Source: OLB9 sp041392785 (GTDB taxonomy: Bacteria; Bacteroidota; Bacteroidia; Chitinophagales; Saprospiraceae). Taken from it: a stretch of 64,000 nucleotides of DNA. Under the pieces are notes generated by a model. The model was not told the origin of the DNA, ran no database searches, and saw nothing but the letters and a program-made list of their open reading frames with translations. The translations under genes and the position numbers were made by a program. Position 1 is the first letter of the stretch. Each line of letters opens with the position of its first letter. The stretch is taken from NCBI GenBank assembly GCA_041392785.1, contig JAWKLK010000003.1, positions 124,001 to 188,000 on the forward strand, written 5' to 3'. This document shows positions 18,592 through 28,790 of the stretch, in pieces.

Positions 18592-18718
18592 TTTATTTAA
18601 ATTTTACATTGTATTTAAATGAAAAGAAGTTTCTAGAGTGAATGTACTCAAAATATTTTAAATTCTAATCCATTCATACCAAAATGATGGCAATATCCAA
18701 GTATAATCCTGTATCTAA

Positions 18719-19639
18719 TTACCACTTCGATAACCTTGGCGGACCTAGTGACGCATATTTCATACCAGATTTTAACTGTGGATTTATGGAATAAAATGAA
18801 GGTAATACTTCTACTGGGCAAATTTTGTTTTGAATAGTGGTAACGATACAACCTCCCATATATTTAACCACATTGCCAGTAAGTTGATAATAAACGGGAT
18901 GAAGATGATTAAGATATTTTTGATCATCCACTTCAGTTCCCACAGTCGAATAAAGATTCCAATATTTTAAGTTGGCACATGCTGTCAAGACCAAAGGTGG
19001 ATAGTAGTCACTCGTTATGACATCAGATTCAGAAATAGCCTTAATCTTCTCTTTAAACCATCTTTCATTTACAGGCATGGCTGCTGACATAGCATACCTA
19101 AAGTGGTCAGATACATCTTCAATAAATTTCAACTGCGCCTGAGACAAATGCAATTGAAAGAAGCCTTCATGTGATTTCAAAGGCATAAAACTGAATAAAA
19201 AACCCACGAAGGTCGTTTCAGTAAAATAGTGCTTATTTCTCTTTGTCCATTGATCGCCTACGTAATTATCAGGAATCAAACATGGCAAATGTATCTCTGG
19301 AGAATAGTTAGTTTTGTTTTCTTTAGGATAATAAAAGTTATTTTTTAAATCCCATTCACCTCTCATGTAGAGAAAATCTCTATAATCAGGTAAGTAAAAA
19401 GGCGTGGAGCATTCATCAGTTTTGATCTGTATATTATTTGCCTTACAAAATTCATAAAAAAGTCCTTCTGCCACTTTCCCTTTCACAATATTATGAATGC
19501 GCGTTTTTACATCTTTCTTGCGCATTCTATCATAGGTAAAAGCAATGGACAATAGAGCATAATCCAATGCCTCCGTAATGACTTTATCATACAGGGCACG
19601 TGGAAGGCCATCCACAGTGATTATTTCATCTTGTGTCAT
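18719..19639 (-). CDS. Hypothetical protein with a PD-(D/E)XK nuclease-like motif
   Basis: I do not recognise the family from overall sequence. The N-terminal third has a helix with GKVAEGLFYEFCKANN (Glu58), then LPDYRDFLYMRGEWDLKNN, giving Pro84-Asp85, 11 residues, then Asp97-Leu98-Lys99. That is a textbook PD-(D/E)XK spacing with the usual helical Glu, as in restriction-type nucleases. The remaining 200 residues are rich in aromatics (NKHYFTETTFVGFLFSFMP, HPVYYQLTGNVVKYMGG) and could be a specificity region. No methyltransferase is adjacent. It lies 14 bp upstream of the fabH end, on the same strand. The nuclease reading is an inference. Confidence 0.55.
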   Translation of the reverse strand: MTQDEIITVDGLPRALYDKVITEALDYALLSIAFTYDRMRKKDVKTRIHNIVKGKVAEGLFYEFCKANNIQIKTDECSTPFYLPDYRDFLYMRGEWDLKNNFYYPKENKTNYSPEIHLPCLIPDNYVGDQWTKRNKHYFTETTFVGFLFSFMPLKSHEGFFQLHLSQAQLKFIEDVSDHFRYAMSAAMPVNERWFKEKIKAISESDVITSDYYPPLVLTACANLKYWNLYSTVGTEVDDQKYLNHLHPVYYQLTGNVVKYMGGCIVTTIQNKICPVEVLPSFYSINPQLKSGMKYASLGPPRLSKW

Positions 19640-19653
19640 GTCACCACCCTACT

Positions 19654-20733
19654 CTACCATCTTATGAGTGCGCTGCCCCAAGTAAAACCACTCCCAAAGG
19701 CAGCCAAGCAAACTAAGTCACCTTCCTTAATCCTACCTGCTTCCCATGCTTCGCATAAAGCAATAGGTACACTTGCGGCTGTTGTGTTTCCATATTTTTG
19801 GATATTGTTAACTACCTTGTCGTCAGTCAATCGCAAACTTCTCTGTACAAATTGACTTATTCTAAGATTGGCCTGATGTGGTACCAGTAAGTCTATATCC
19901 GTGCTTGTCAAACCTACTTTTTGCAATGCTTCATGAATCACTTCAGGAAATTTCACAACTGCAGTTTTAAATACCAATTGGCCCGACATATTTGGTGCCA
20001 GCATATTATCATCCATCATTGTTTGGGTTATGAAAACACCACCAGGAATTTCTGGATCAGGATAACCAAATTTGTCTTTTCCTAAATGATACCCAGAATG
20101 TGATCTGGGATCCAGTCATAGCCAATTCTTCTGCATAGGGTACCATCTGGTGAGAACCACGTATTCCGGAGTGAAGACACGTGACCAAGACGCTTTATTT
20201 TGCTCTTCAGTAGGTTGTAGTACGACAGCACCTGCACCATCTCCAAATATAACTGTGACATTGCGCCCTGCATCTGAAAAATCTAGACCCATGGAGTGCA
20301 TTTCCGAACCCACAAGCAGGATATTTTTATACATGCCTGTTTTTATAAACTGATCTCCAATGGAAAGTCCATATAAAAATCCGCTGCACTGATTGCGTAT
20401 ATCTAGGGCACCACATTCATGTGATGTGATTCCCAACGCACGTTGTAAAAGCACGCCGCAACCCGGAAAATAATAATCGGGACTAAGCGTGGCAAATATG
20501 ATAAAATCAATATCTTCTTTGGTGATACCAGCACGTTTTATAGCTATTTCAGCTGCTTTTGCAGCCATCGTTGCCGTGGTCTCTTCATGTTTTTTTGCAT
20601 ATCTCCTCTCTTGGATCCCTGTGCGTTCTTGAATCCATTCATCAGAAGTATCCATATATCGCGTCAGTTCTTCATTTCTTACTACTCTTTCAGGAACATA
20701 ATATCCAAGCCCTGCTATTTTTGTACTTACCAT
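19654..20733 (-). pseudogene. fabH: 3-oxoacyl-ACP synthase III, interrupted by an indel cluster
   Basis: Condenses acetyl-CoA with malonyl-ACP to start fatty-acid synthesis. Residues 1-195 are excellent FabH: SDEWIQERTGI, the active Cys116 in RNQCSGFLYG, VIFGDGAGAVVL. The C-terminal part is equally good, with PHQANLRISQF (His), YGNTTAAS (Asn) and AAFGSGFTWG. Between them, at about 20104-20160, the frame reads nonsense and hits TGA at 20116-20118. Deleting one base near each of 20160, 20139 and 20104 restores a conserved segment (SPDGTYAEELAM, then SHSGYHLGKDKFGY). The total length (360 codons) is right for the family. It is either a fresh lesion or a sequence error. Confidence 0.85.
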
Positions 20734-20762
20734 AAAATGCTTGTTTAATAATATTTTATTGG

Positions 20763-20789
20763 TAAAGATACAAAAAATAAAAAATCAAA
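20763..20789 (-). promoter_or_regulatory. Possible fabH promoter overlapping an inverted repeat
   Basis: On the minus strand TTTG (20786-20789) and TATCTTTA (20763-20770) resemble -33 and -7 elements, with a short 15-bp spacer. The -33 half lies inside the left arm of the 9-bp inverted repeat at 20782-20814. Confidence 0.3.
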
Positions 20790-20814
20790 TCGATTTTTAT
20801 AGTCAATTTGATTT
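20782..20814. repeat. 9-bp perfect inverted repeat upstream of fabH
   Basis: AAATCAAAT (20782-20790) and ATTTGATTT (20806-20814) are separated by 15 bp and lie about 50 bp upstream of the fabH start. This could be an operator or an mRNA hairpin. AT-richness makes chance possible. Confidence 0.35.
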
Positions 20815-20958
20815 GAACTTATTAAAATAGGAAATCAATGCAAAACAATAATCTGTAATACTTACAAGATTACCATAATATAGGTAACATCAAAGCTTGT
20901 AAAATGTAGAATGGAATGACAATATCTTACATCTTATAAATCCTACTTTGCTAAATCA

Positions 20959-22185
20959 CTACATCTTGGAGACTATATCACAGATGGCTATAACAGTATC
21001 TACACCTTTTTCCATGTCTTGTACACACACCCATTCGTGTTTACTATGGATCGCTTGCATACCAGCAAATAAATTTGGACATGGCAATCCTTTATGTGAA
21101 AGAACTGCACCATCAGTACCTCCGCGTATACTTCCTATATCTGGAGTTACGCCTACTTTTTCCATAGCGTTTAGTGCTACTTCAATGACATAAGGATGCA
21201 AATCGATTACATCCCTCATATTTCGATATTGTTCCTTTACTTCGATACTATAACTAGAGTTTGGGAATTGTACCAAAATCTTGTCGGCAGTGTCTTCAAT
21301 CAATCTTTTGTATTCATCAAGCTTCGCAGTTTCAAAATCTCTCAGAATGAACTGGACAGTTGTCCTTTCTAACACACCTTCCAGTTTAGTAGGGTGAATA
21401 AAACCCTGCTTAGCATCAGACGTTTCAGGTGTCATACTGTCCTTTGGGAGAGCATCAAGGAAAGCAGCGGCAATCTTCATACTATTTTCCATTTTGCCTT
21501 TTGCATATCCTGGATGAGCACTTTTGCCATGAAAAGTAATGCTCAAGCTATTCGCCGAGAAATTTTCGTATTCAAAACTTCCTAAATTTCCTGCATCTAA
21601 TGTATATCCAAAATCAGCATCTAAAAGTGTAAGGTCTACATTTGCAACGCCCTTGCCGATTTCTTCATCAGTTGTGATCAATGCACGAACATCTCCGTGT
21701 GGTAGATTAGGATTTTGTGTTAATTGATACAAAGCATCCATGATGATGGCTACCAGATTTATCATCACTTCCCAAAGTGTCAATCCACCAACTGTGACGA
21801 TATCCTTCCCCTATTTTTTCAAGCAAAGTAGGATAATCTTTAGGATCAATAATTTGTGTTATATCATCTGGTAGTATATAGTCTGGCCATTATAATTATT
21901 ATGTACCAAAGGTTTTACATTCGTGCCACTGCAGTCTGGTGCAGTATCTATGTGTGCGCAGAAAAAGACTTTTTTTGTACTATCTGAAACATTCTTTGGC
22001 AAAAAAGCGTAAATATATCCAGCATCATTGGTCTTATATTTCACGCCCATGATATCTAGCTCTCTACACAATATCTCGGTGAGATTTTTTTGTTTCGGTG
22101 AAGATGGAAAGGTTGAACTCGTTGGATCTGCTTGAGTATCTACCTGAACATAAGATAAAAATCTGTCTTTGACTGTATACCGCAT
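20959..22185 (-). pseudogene. pepT: Peptidase T (tripeptidase), interrupted by an indel cluster
   Basis: An M20-family zinc aminotripeptidase. The N-terminal part holds FFCAHIDTAPDCSGTNVKP (metal His and Asp), and the C-terminal part holds TTDEEIG (catalytic and metal Glu), YTLDAG, HGKSAHPGYAKGKMEN, RGGTDGAVLSHKGLPCPNLF and the final metal His in HSKHEWV. Between about 21752 and 21876 the frame breaks. Other frames there carry ILPDDITQIIDP-like, YPTLLEKIGE, DIVTVGGLTL and LGSDDKSG, the last containing the bridging metal Asp. About four small indels with a net multiple of three explain this. The full span of 409 codons equals normal PepT length. It lies 12 bp from rseP. Confidence 0.85.
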
Positions 22186-22197
22186 TGGATTAACTTT

Positions 22198-23529
22198 TTA
22201 AAATAATCTAGAAATATCGAGACCTAAAGCAAAAATCATTAAAGAAATCAAAACAAGAAATCCTATATAATTGACTACTTCCATAAATTTATCAGAAGGC
22301 TGTTTGCCTGTGATGATCTCCCAAATCAAAAACAGAACATATCCACCGTCCAATGCAGGAATTGGTAAGAGATTGAAAAATGCAAGAAGAATTGAAAGAC
22401 TGGCTGTAATACGCCAAAATACACTCCAATCCCAATCTGATTTAAACATTGATGCCATAGAAATTACACTACCTAAGCTATCTTTTGCTTTGATCTCACC
22501 TGTAAACATACGTTTGAAAGCTTTTAACTGATCACCGAGAAAAGTTGTAGCAGTGTTAAATCCTTTGCCTACTGCAGTAGCAAACCCAGCTTTCTCTGAG
22601 GATACTGTCAAATACTTATTATAATTATCCAAACCTACACCAAGTTTTCCAGTACCAGGAACTGCAATGTATTTTATGATGGTATCATTTCCACTCTGAA
22701 AAACAAACTTTCCAATACCATTTCTAGTTGCTGAGAGCTCTCTTACTAATTCATTTTGGTACATGATGGACTTTCCATTAAGATAAAGTGGTCTGTAAGT
22801 AGTGTCTATTTGATATTTTTCTGCTGCACCATTCTTTGAAATCTCCCCAAATGATGCGGGCATTCTGATTCCAAATACACCTTTGTCTTTGTTATCAAAT
22901 TTTACTAAGGCCTCTTTTGCATCCGCTGGAATTTGTAATTCCATTTCCTTTCCTTCTCTTTGGATTTTCAATGTATTTGCACCATTTATCACCAATTCTT
23001 TTATGACAGCACCAGGATTTACTTTATCAAATGTCGTATTTTCAGTACCTAACACGAGATCTCCATCTTTCAATCCAAGATTTTCACCCATTTCTTCGAC
23101 AGCTATTCCATATTTGGCATCTGATGTCTTGACAAAAGATTCACCCCAATACATCAACATACCGGCAAAGATGACGACACCCAAAATAAAATTGACTGTA
23201 ACACCGCCCACCATAATAATCAATCTCTGCCATGCTGGTTTTGCTCTGAATTCCCATGGTTGCATAGGTTTTTTCATCTGCTCTTTATCCATACTTTCAT
23301 CTATCATCCCCGCTATCTTCACATATCCACCAAATGGAATCCATCCAATTCCCCACTCAGTTTCTCCAATTTTTTTCTTGAAAAGTGAAAAATATGGGTC
23401 AAAAAATAGATAAAATTTTTCTACTCTAGTTTTAAACCATTTTGCCGGTAAATAATGGCCGAATTCATGCAATACTACTAATATCGAGAGACTTAAAATG
23501 AGTTGTAGTACTAAATTGATTTTATCCAT
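22198..23529 (-). CDS. rseP: Site-2 intramembrane metalloprotease RseP
   Basis: A 443-residue M50 protease that cleaves membrane-anchored regulators, typically anti-sigma factors, after site-1 cleavage. The first helix carries the zinc motif HEFGH at residues 22-26. GWIPFGGYVKIAGM follows, then a periplasmic PDZ region at about 130-330, and the C-terminal helices carry FNLLPIPALDGGYV with the third zinc-ligand Asp. The length and all motifs are intact, in contrast to its broken neighbours pepT and fabH. It could act on the FecR-type anti-sigma encoded at 10.2 kb, but that link is inference. Confidence 0.93.
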   Translation of the reverse strand: MDKINLVLQLILSLSILVVLHEFGHYLPAKWFKTRVEKFYLFFDPYFSLFKKKIGETEWGIGWIPFGGYVKIAGMIDESMDKEQMKKPMQPWEFRAKPAWQRLIIMVGGVTVNFILGVVIFAGMLMYWGESFVKTSDAKYGIAVEEMGENLGLKDGDLVLGTENTTFDKVNPGAVIKELVINGANTLKIQREGKEMELQIPADAKEALVKFDNKDKGVFGIRMPASFGEISKNGAAEKYQIDTTYRPLYLNGKSIMYQNELVRELSATRNGIGKFVFQSGNDTIIKYIAVPGTGKLGVGLDNYNKYLTVSSEKAGFATAVGKGFNTATTFLGDQLKAFKRMFTGEIKAKDSLGSVISMASMFKSDWDWSVFWRITASLSILLAFFNLLPIPALDGGYVLFLIWEIITGKQPSDKFMEVVNYIGFLVLISLMIFALGLDISRLF

Positions 23530-23782
23530 TTTTTGGAATTATTAAGACGTCTATTTATATGTAAAAATGCACTAACAAAGCCAAACTCAAATTGTTGCCG
23601 AGTACAAAACTATTTCATGTTATAATCTATGTAACCAAATATTTTTTCGATTACAAGTAAAGCCTGACTATTGATACTTATTTTAGGTATTATCCTATCA
23701 TGTCCTCCATGCACTCATACTTTCACTTCACAGAGAATTGCTGACAATTTTTATATATTTGCTACAATATTATTATAAAACC

Positions 23783-26471
23783 ATGCAAACCGTTGTAAAA
23801 CTTGCCCTTATATTCATTATGATTGCCTCCTGCAAAACACCATCCACTGATTCTGACCAACCAATCTATCAATCTGAGCATTTTAGCATTTATAAGAATA
23901 AAATAATTCAAGGTGAAAATCAGGCGCTTGTGCTTTCAGATTCTTCTATGTCATCAAACTACAAGAGCCCAGCCAGCAGCACATATCAAAATCTTATAAA
24001 GTTTAAATTTTCTATCAATGAAAAAGACAACGAACTGCCAGTTGGGTGACCATTGTCATAATCCAAGATGGAAATCACATAGCCAAACTATCAAATTCGG
24101 AGAAAAGCCTGGACAGTTGAACTCATATAGTCCATCATTTTTGGACACCAACTATACCTTTACTTTCAATCTGGATGTATCAGATGTACTCACCGACTTT
24201 GAAAATCAGGGTTTCTTTACCACCTTTGACGGAACCAAAATAGCTAAAGCAGATTTTAAGGGATTTTACATTGCCGGAAATGCAGAACCATTGTCTTGGG
24301 ATTTTGTCAATCTAGCTAACAAAGGATTGCTGTTAAAACCTACTGCCGACCCAAATATTTACAGCATCACAGTGCGTTTAAATCCTTACGATGCAGCGGC
24401 AGGAGAAGAGAAAAAATGGACTTTAACAGAAGACATTTCTACCAAACCTAAATATAAATCCAACATACCTTTGATAGATGCCCTTTATAATCTATCACTC
24501 GAAGAAGCGAAGAAAAATATTGAACTAGACAGTACGTTGCGCACCGGTTCAAAATGGGCAGGCGTATGGACAAGAGATGTCAGCTATTCTACCTATTTGG
24601 CATTTGCCCACTTAGAACCCGAAGCTGCAAAAATCAGCCTTCGTAAAAAAGTAAAACGAGGACGGATCATACAAGACACAGGTTCAGGCGGTGCATGGCC
24701 TATCTCTTCTGATCGCACTACGTGGTGTCTAGCAGCATGGGAAATATATCTCTACACCGGAGACGAAGAATGGCTAAACGAAATATATCCTGTCATCAAA
24801 AACACGTTGGATGACGATTATAAAACATTGTATAATACTGATTATCAATTATATATGGGTGAATCATCTTTCTTGGACTGGAGAGAACAAACATACCCAA
24901 AATGGATGGACAACAAAGATATTCATGCATCTCTCAATCTAGGCACCAACGCCGTACACTATCAAGCGCACAAGATTCTAGGAGAAATGTCAAAAATAAA
25001 AGGCGAACCTTACCAAATCTACATTGACAGAGCCAATGCCATTAGACAAGGTATGCAAAAACATCTGTATCAACCCGATCTAGGATTTTTTGCCCAATAT
25101 CTATATGGTAGAACGTCTTTAATCCCTTCAAAAAAGTTTGAAGCTCTTGGAAATGCCTTGGCTGTTTTGTTTGATGTCAGCGATAAAGACACATCGCAAA
25201 AAGTAATCAGCTCAGCCCCGCTCACCGAATTTGGCACTACTTGTATCTATCCCCAAATTCAGGATATTCCACCCTATCATAACAATGCTATTTGGCCTTT
25301 TGTACAGGGATATTGGAATCTTGCATCCGCCAAAGCAGGGAACGAAAAAGCTCTCGAACATGGCCTAGCAAGTATATATAGAGCCGCAGGGTTGTTTCTT
25401 ACTAATTACGAAAACATGGTTGCATCAACAGGTGACTATAAAGGTACTGAGATTAACTCAGATCGTATGTTATGGAGCATGGCGGCAAATATGGCGATGA
25501 TTTATAGAGTGTTTATGGGCATTCATTTCCAAAGCGATGGTATTCACTTCAATCCTTGTATACCAAAAGCTTATGATGGAGAGCGAACCCTAGAAAATTT
25601 TAAATATAGAAATGCAACATTTGATATCACTGTCATAGGTTATGGCAATACCATAGCATCCTTCACCTTGGATGGAAAAGAGCTTGATAAACCATTTATG
25701 CATAAAGATGCCCAAGGTAAACACACGATCAAAATAACCTTGCAAAATAATGAATTCACCCCATCCAGCATCCATATTGTAGATAATCATGTGGCACTCT
25801 CCACACCCTTGGTTTCACAACAAGATTCTATGCTAATTTGGGAACCTATTAATGGTGCAAAAAAATACCATATTTACGATAACGGCACTCTCATTGGTAC
25901 AACTAAAAACACAAGATTTATATGCCCAACAGGGGCATATCACAACATTATGGTGACTGCAGAAGATAGCAAAGGATACGAAAGCTTTAGCTCTGAACCC
26001 ACCATACGCTATGCAAAATCTATTGTTTTGGAAATGGAAGCATTTGCGCCGAAGGCATCCTACCCTTTTACAAACTACAACGGTGATGGATTTATAGAAA
26101 TAAGTCTCCAAAAAAACAAGGATATACAAATACATGTCCCCGTAAATGAAGAAGGTGACTACTTCTTAGACATGCGTTATTCCAATGGCAATGGTCCCTG
26201 GAATACCGATAATAAATGCGCCATCAGAAGTATTTCAGTAAATGAAACTTACGCAGGTGTGCTTGTATTTCCTCAAAATTATGCAAGGATGAATGGTCGG
26301 ACTGGGGATATACCAATCAAAAAAGTACATCTTAAGAAAGGTAATAATCTTGTACGTCTCCACTTTGAAGATTGGAATCATAACATGAACGTTGATGACA
26401 ATACTGCTATGATAGACCAAATGAGATTGGTATGGGAAGTAAAGTGGAGAAAGATGATACCAACGGTTTGA
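23783..26471 (+). CDS. Six-hairpin glycosidase-like lipoprotein with C-terminal carbohydrate-binding domain, frameshifted near 5' end
   Basis: ATG 23783 starts a lipoprotein signal ending IMIASC. The first frame stops at 24049 and the main 780-residue part continues in another frame. Between about 24035 and 24087 a third frame reads WVTIVIIQDGNHIAK, as expected between FSINEKDNELP and TIKFGEKPGQL, so two indels are present. The body is an (alpha/alpha)6-barrel glycosidase related to GH63/MGH1-type or amylo-1,6-glucosidase proteins (SKWAGVWTRDVSYSTYLAFAH, DTGSGGAWPISSDR, SSFLDWREQTYP, YHNNAIWPFVQGYW). After a beta linker domain, a CBM6/35-like module begins near VLEMEAFAPKASY. Substrate unknown. 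Confidence 0.75.
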
Positions 26472-26997
26472 TGATAGCAAAGCTTGGGTAATTGGCACTG
26501 TAGTTCAATTGTTTTATAACAAGTAACTCGATATACCAATTTGTTTGCTCCAAATATGGAACACATATTTTAGTTCATGATACTTGCAAGGTGTATGATG
26601 TTGTAAATCTTTTAATATTCACTTCACTCATAGAAACCCTATGAAAAGTATAACAAGTTTAAAATTTCTTATTTATTTGCTGATATTTAAGGTGAATTTG
26701 GTATTGATAAAGAAGCCAATTTTAGGCCAACTATTGGATTATCAAAATTAATGTGAAATGAGATATTTAGCATTATTTTTTGGTAACTTTTTTGATTTTG
26801 TTTTCAAAGTTAGAATTGTTTTGAATGGCTGTCTCTTTTATTCAAACGGCACATTTTACAATTATATGCCAATACTAAATTTAATTAGTTTATTATAGAA
26901 TTCGGCAGTATTTAAATGCGAATGTAAATTTCAGGTACAATTTTTATAATCATATCTTGTAGTTTCCTTATTAAACCAATGTATACGTCAAACATCA
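26472..26997. other. 526-bp gap with possible decayed coding fragments
   Basis: No gene of normal length. Short stretches look protein-like in single frames: FDDSKAWVIGTVVQLFYNK ending at a stop just after the glycosidase, and GEFGIDKEANFRPTIGLSK ending near 26753. Both resemble ends of beta-barrel proteins but cannot be joined into one frame. No terminator or RNA was recognised. This may be relic sequence or part of the same error-prone stretch. Confidence 0.3.
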
Positions 26998-28790
26998 ATG
27001 GAAAATTATCATCACTTCGGTCCATATTTATCACAACTATTCGGTGAATTAACATATACTCTCAATTTGAAGATATAATGAATTTCTGATATCATTCACT
27101 TTGATACTGGCGGTTACCTATTTCATGAAGGTGAAATGGAAAATTTATTTACATAGTGTTAACAGGTCGCCTACGCGCACAGCTGTAACGGAAAATGGGT
27201 TCAAGGCATTGGGTGATATCTCGCTGGCGAGCCAGTGGGTGAATTCTGTTTCTCTTTTTACCCATGAGCCCCTGCAGCGCTTCTGTCATCGCCTTGAGTG
27301 AATCCACTGTGCTGAAAATCGAAGAAGCAGATTATAATATTTTAGCAGCAAAGAATCCAAACTTTGCACATACTCTGACACAATTTGTCATCAATAGATT
27401 ACGCTGTAATGATTCAACAAAATACGCTATGATCCAGCACCAAAATATAGCTGTAGTCGTTGCAGCCAGAGCTGTGATATCTCTCCAAGGACAGATGAAA
27501 TTGTTGAATCTGAGCTACATGGACATTGCCATAAATGCTTCTGATGCTGTACCATCATGGTCCAATACTACAAAAGTTTTTTTTGATGAGCTAGATGACC
27601 ACACAGGTATTAATTTTTTAGTTTGTGATAGCCAACATGAAATTTGGGCAAATCAGTGTATAACGTATTGTGATTTGATCTTGGTTGTCAGTGATTTCTA
27701 TGCATCAGAAGATGTAAAACCTATAGAGACGCAGCTAAATTTATATACGTCTAATATTTTAAATAAAAAGGTATATTTGATTCTACTACATCCAGAAAAT
27801 GCGCCTATGCCTACCAATACTAGAAGATGGTTTAAAGAGCGTCAACTGAATTTGCACTTACATTTACGGAAAAACAATCTTAAAGACATACGCCGATTTA
27901 GCAGGATTATCACAAATCGTGCAGTGGGACTAGTCTTGGGTGGTGGTGGAGCAAAAGGCTTTTCCCATATAGGTACTGCTAAGGCAATGATAGAATCGGG
28001 AGTCGAATTTGATTTCATAGGCGGTACCAGTGCAGGTGCGCTCTTTGGAGTATTATTGTCATTTGTAGATTTCAATATAGAGGAGGCGATCCGAGTTGGA
28101 AAGCAAGGCGCAGAAAAAAAACCAACATCAAGTGACTATAATTTTCCTTTTTTATCACTCATGACAGGTAAAAAAATGCGCTCCATCTTCGTTGAGTCTT
28201 TTGGCGAAAATCATATTGAAGATTTATGGATCTCCTCATTTGTGATCTCTACCAATTATTCAACAGCAACCTTGAAAGTTCATGAAATGGGATTGACGAG
28301 AAAACAGATCGAAGCGAGTATTGCCATTCCAGGTGTATTTCCACCTGTAATCATTGACAATCAAATCTTTGTAGATGGCGGAGTGATGGACAATCTGCCT
28401 ATTGGCATTATGAGCCAAAAACCTGTAAGGCATATAGTCGCCATAGCATTATCAGTCCAATCCCCACATATAGTAGAAATTGATAATGTGCCAACAGCTT
28501 GGGAAATATTTGTAAATAAAATTACCAAAAAACGACGGTTCCGTTTGCCTTCTATGTCCACAATTCTTATTAATTCTTTGACTTTAAATAGCTTGCAAAA
28601 ACAAGCTACTAATAAAACTCAAGTTTCACTATATATAGAAATGGATTTGCGTTCCTTTGGCTTTTTAGACTGGTCCAAGTGGCAACAGCTGATAGACAAG
28701 GGATATGAACAGACAAGAGATCACATAAATGCTCTGCCATCCGATGAACATTTTTGGAAGCAGACATCTCAAAAGCTTGAAAAAGCATGA
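26998..28790 (+). CDS. Cyclic-nucleotide-binding patatin-like phospholipase (NTE family), 5' part frameshifted
   Basis: The intact frame 27264-28790 carries the NTE-type middle region and a full patatin domain. This has GGGGAKGFSHIG (about 27940), the nucleophile motif GGTSAGA (about 28020) and the catalytic Asp in VDGGVMDN (about 28375), giving a Ser-Asp dyad lipase. Upstream from ATG 26998 the cNMP-binding domain is readable in pieces of all three frames: MENYHHFGPYLSQLFGELT, FDTGGYLFHEGEMENLF, IVLTGRLRA, HSCNGKWVQGIG, GEPVGEF, FTHEP, then ASVIALSESTVLKIEEADY in the main frame. At least five indels separate them. It heads a five-gene operon, and the next gene overlaps by ATGA. Confidence 0.85.

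Noticed and set aside
20862..20902. Nested inverted repeats TTACAAG/CTTGTAA and TTACC/GGTAA as a pepT terminator
   Set aside because: No T run follows on the minus strand and the stems are AT-rich; not strong enough to call.
22883..23413. A 176-residue frame opposite rseP
   Set aside because: It is the antisense shadow of a fully convincing M50 protease gene.
27101..27301. A 66-residue open frame ahead of the patatin gene
   Set aside because: It is a composite of out-of-frame pieces of the cNMP-binding domain; parts of the expected domain lie in the other two frames.
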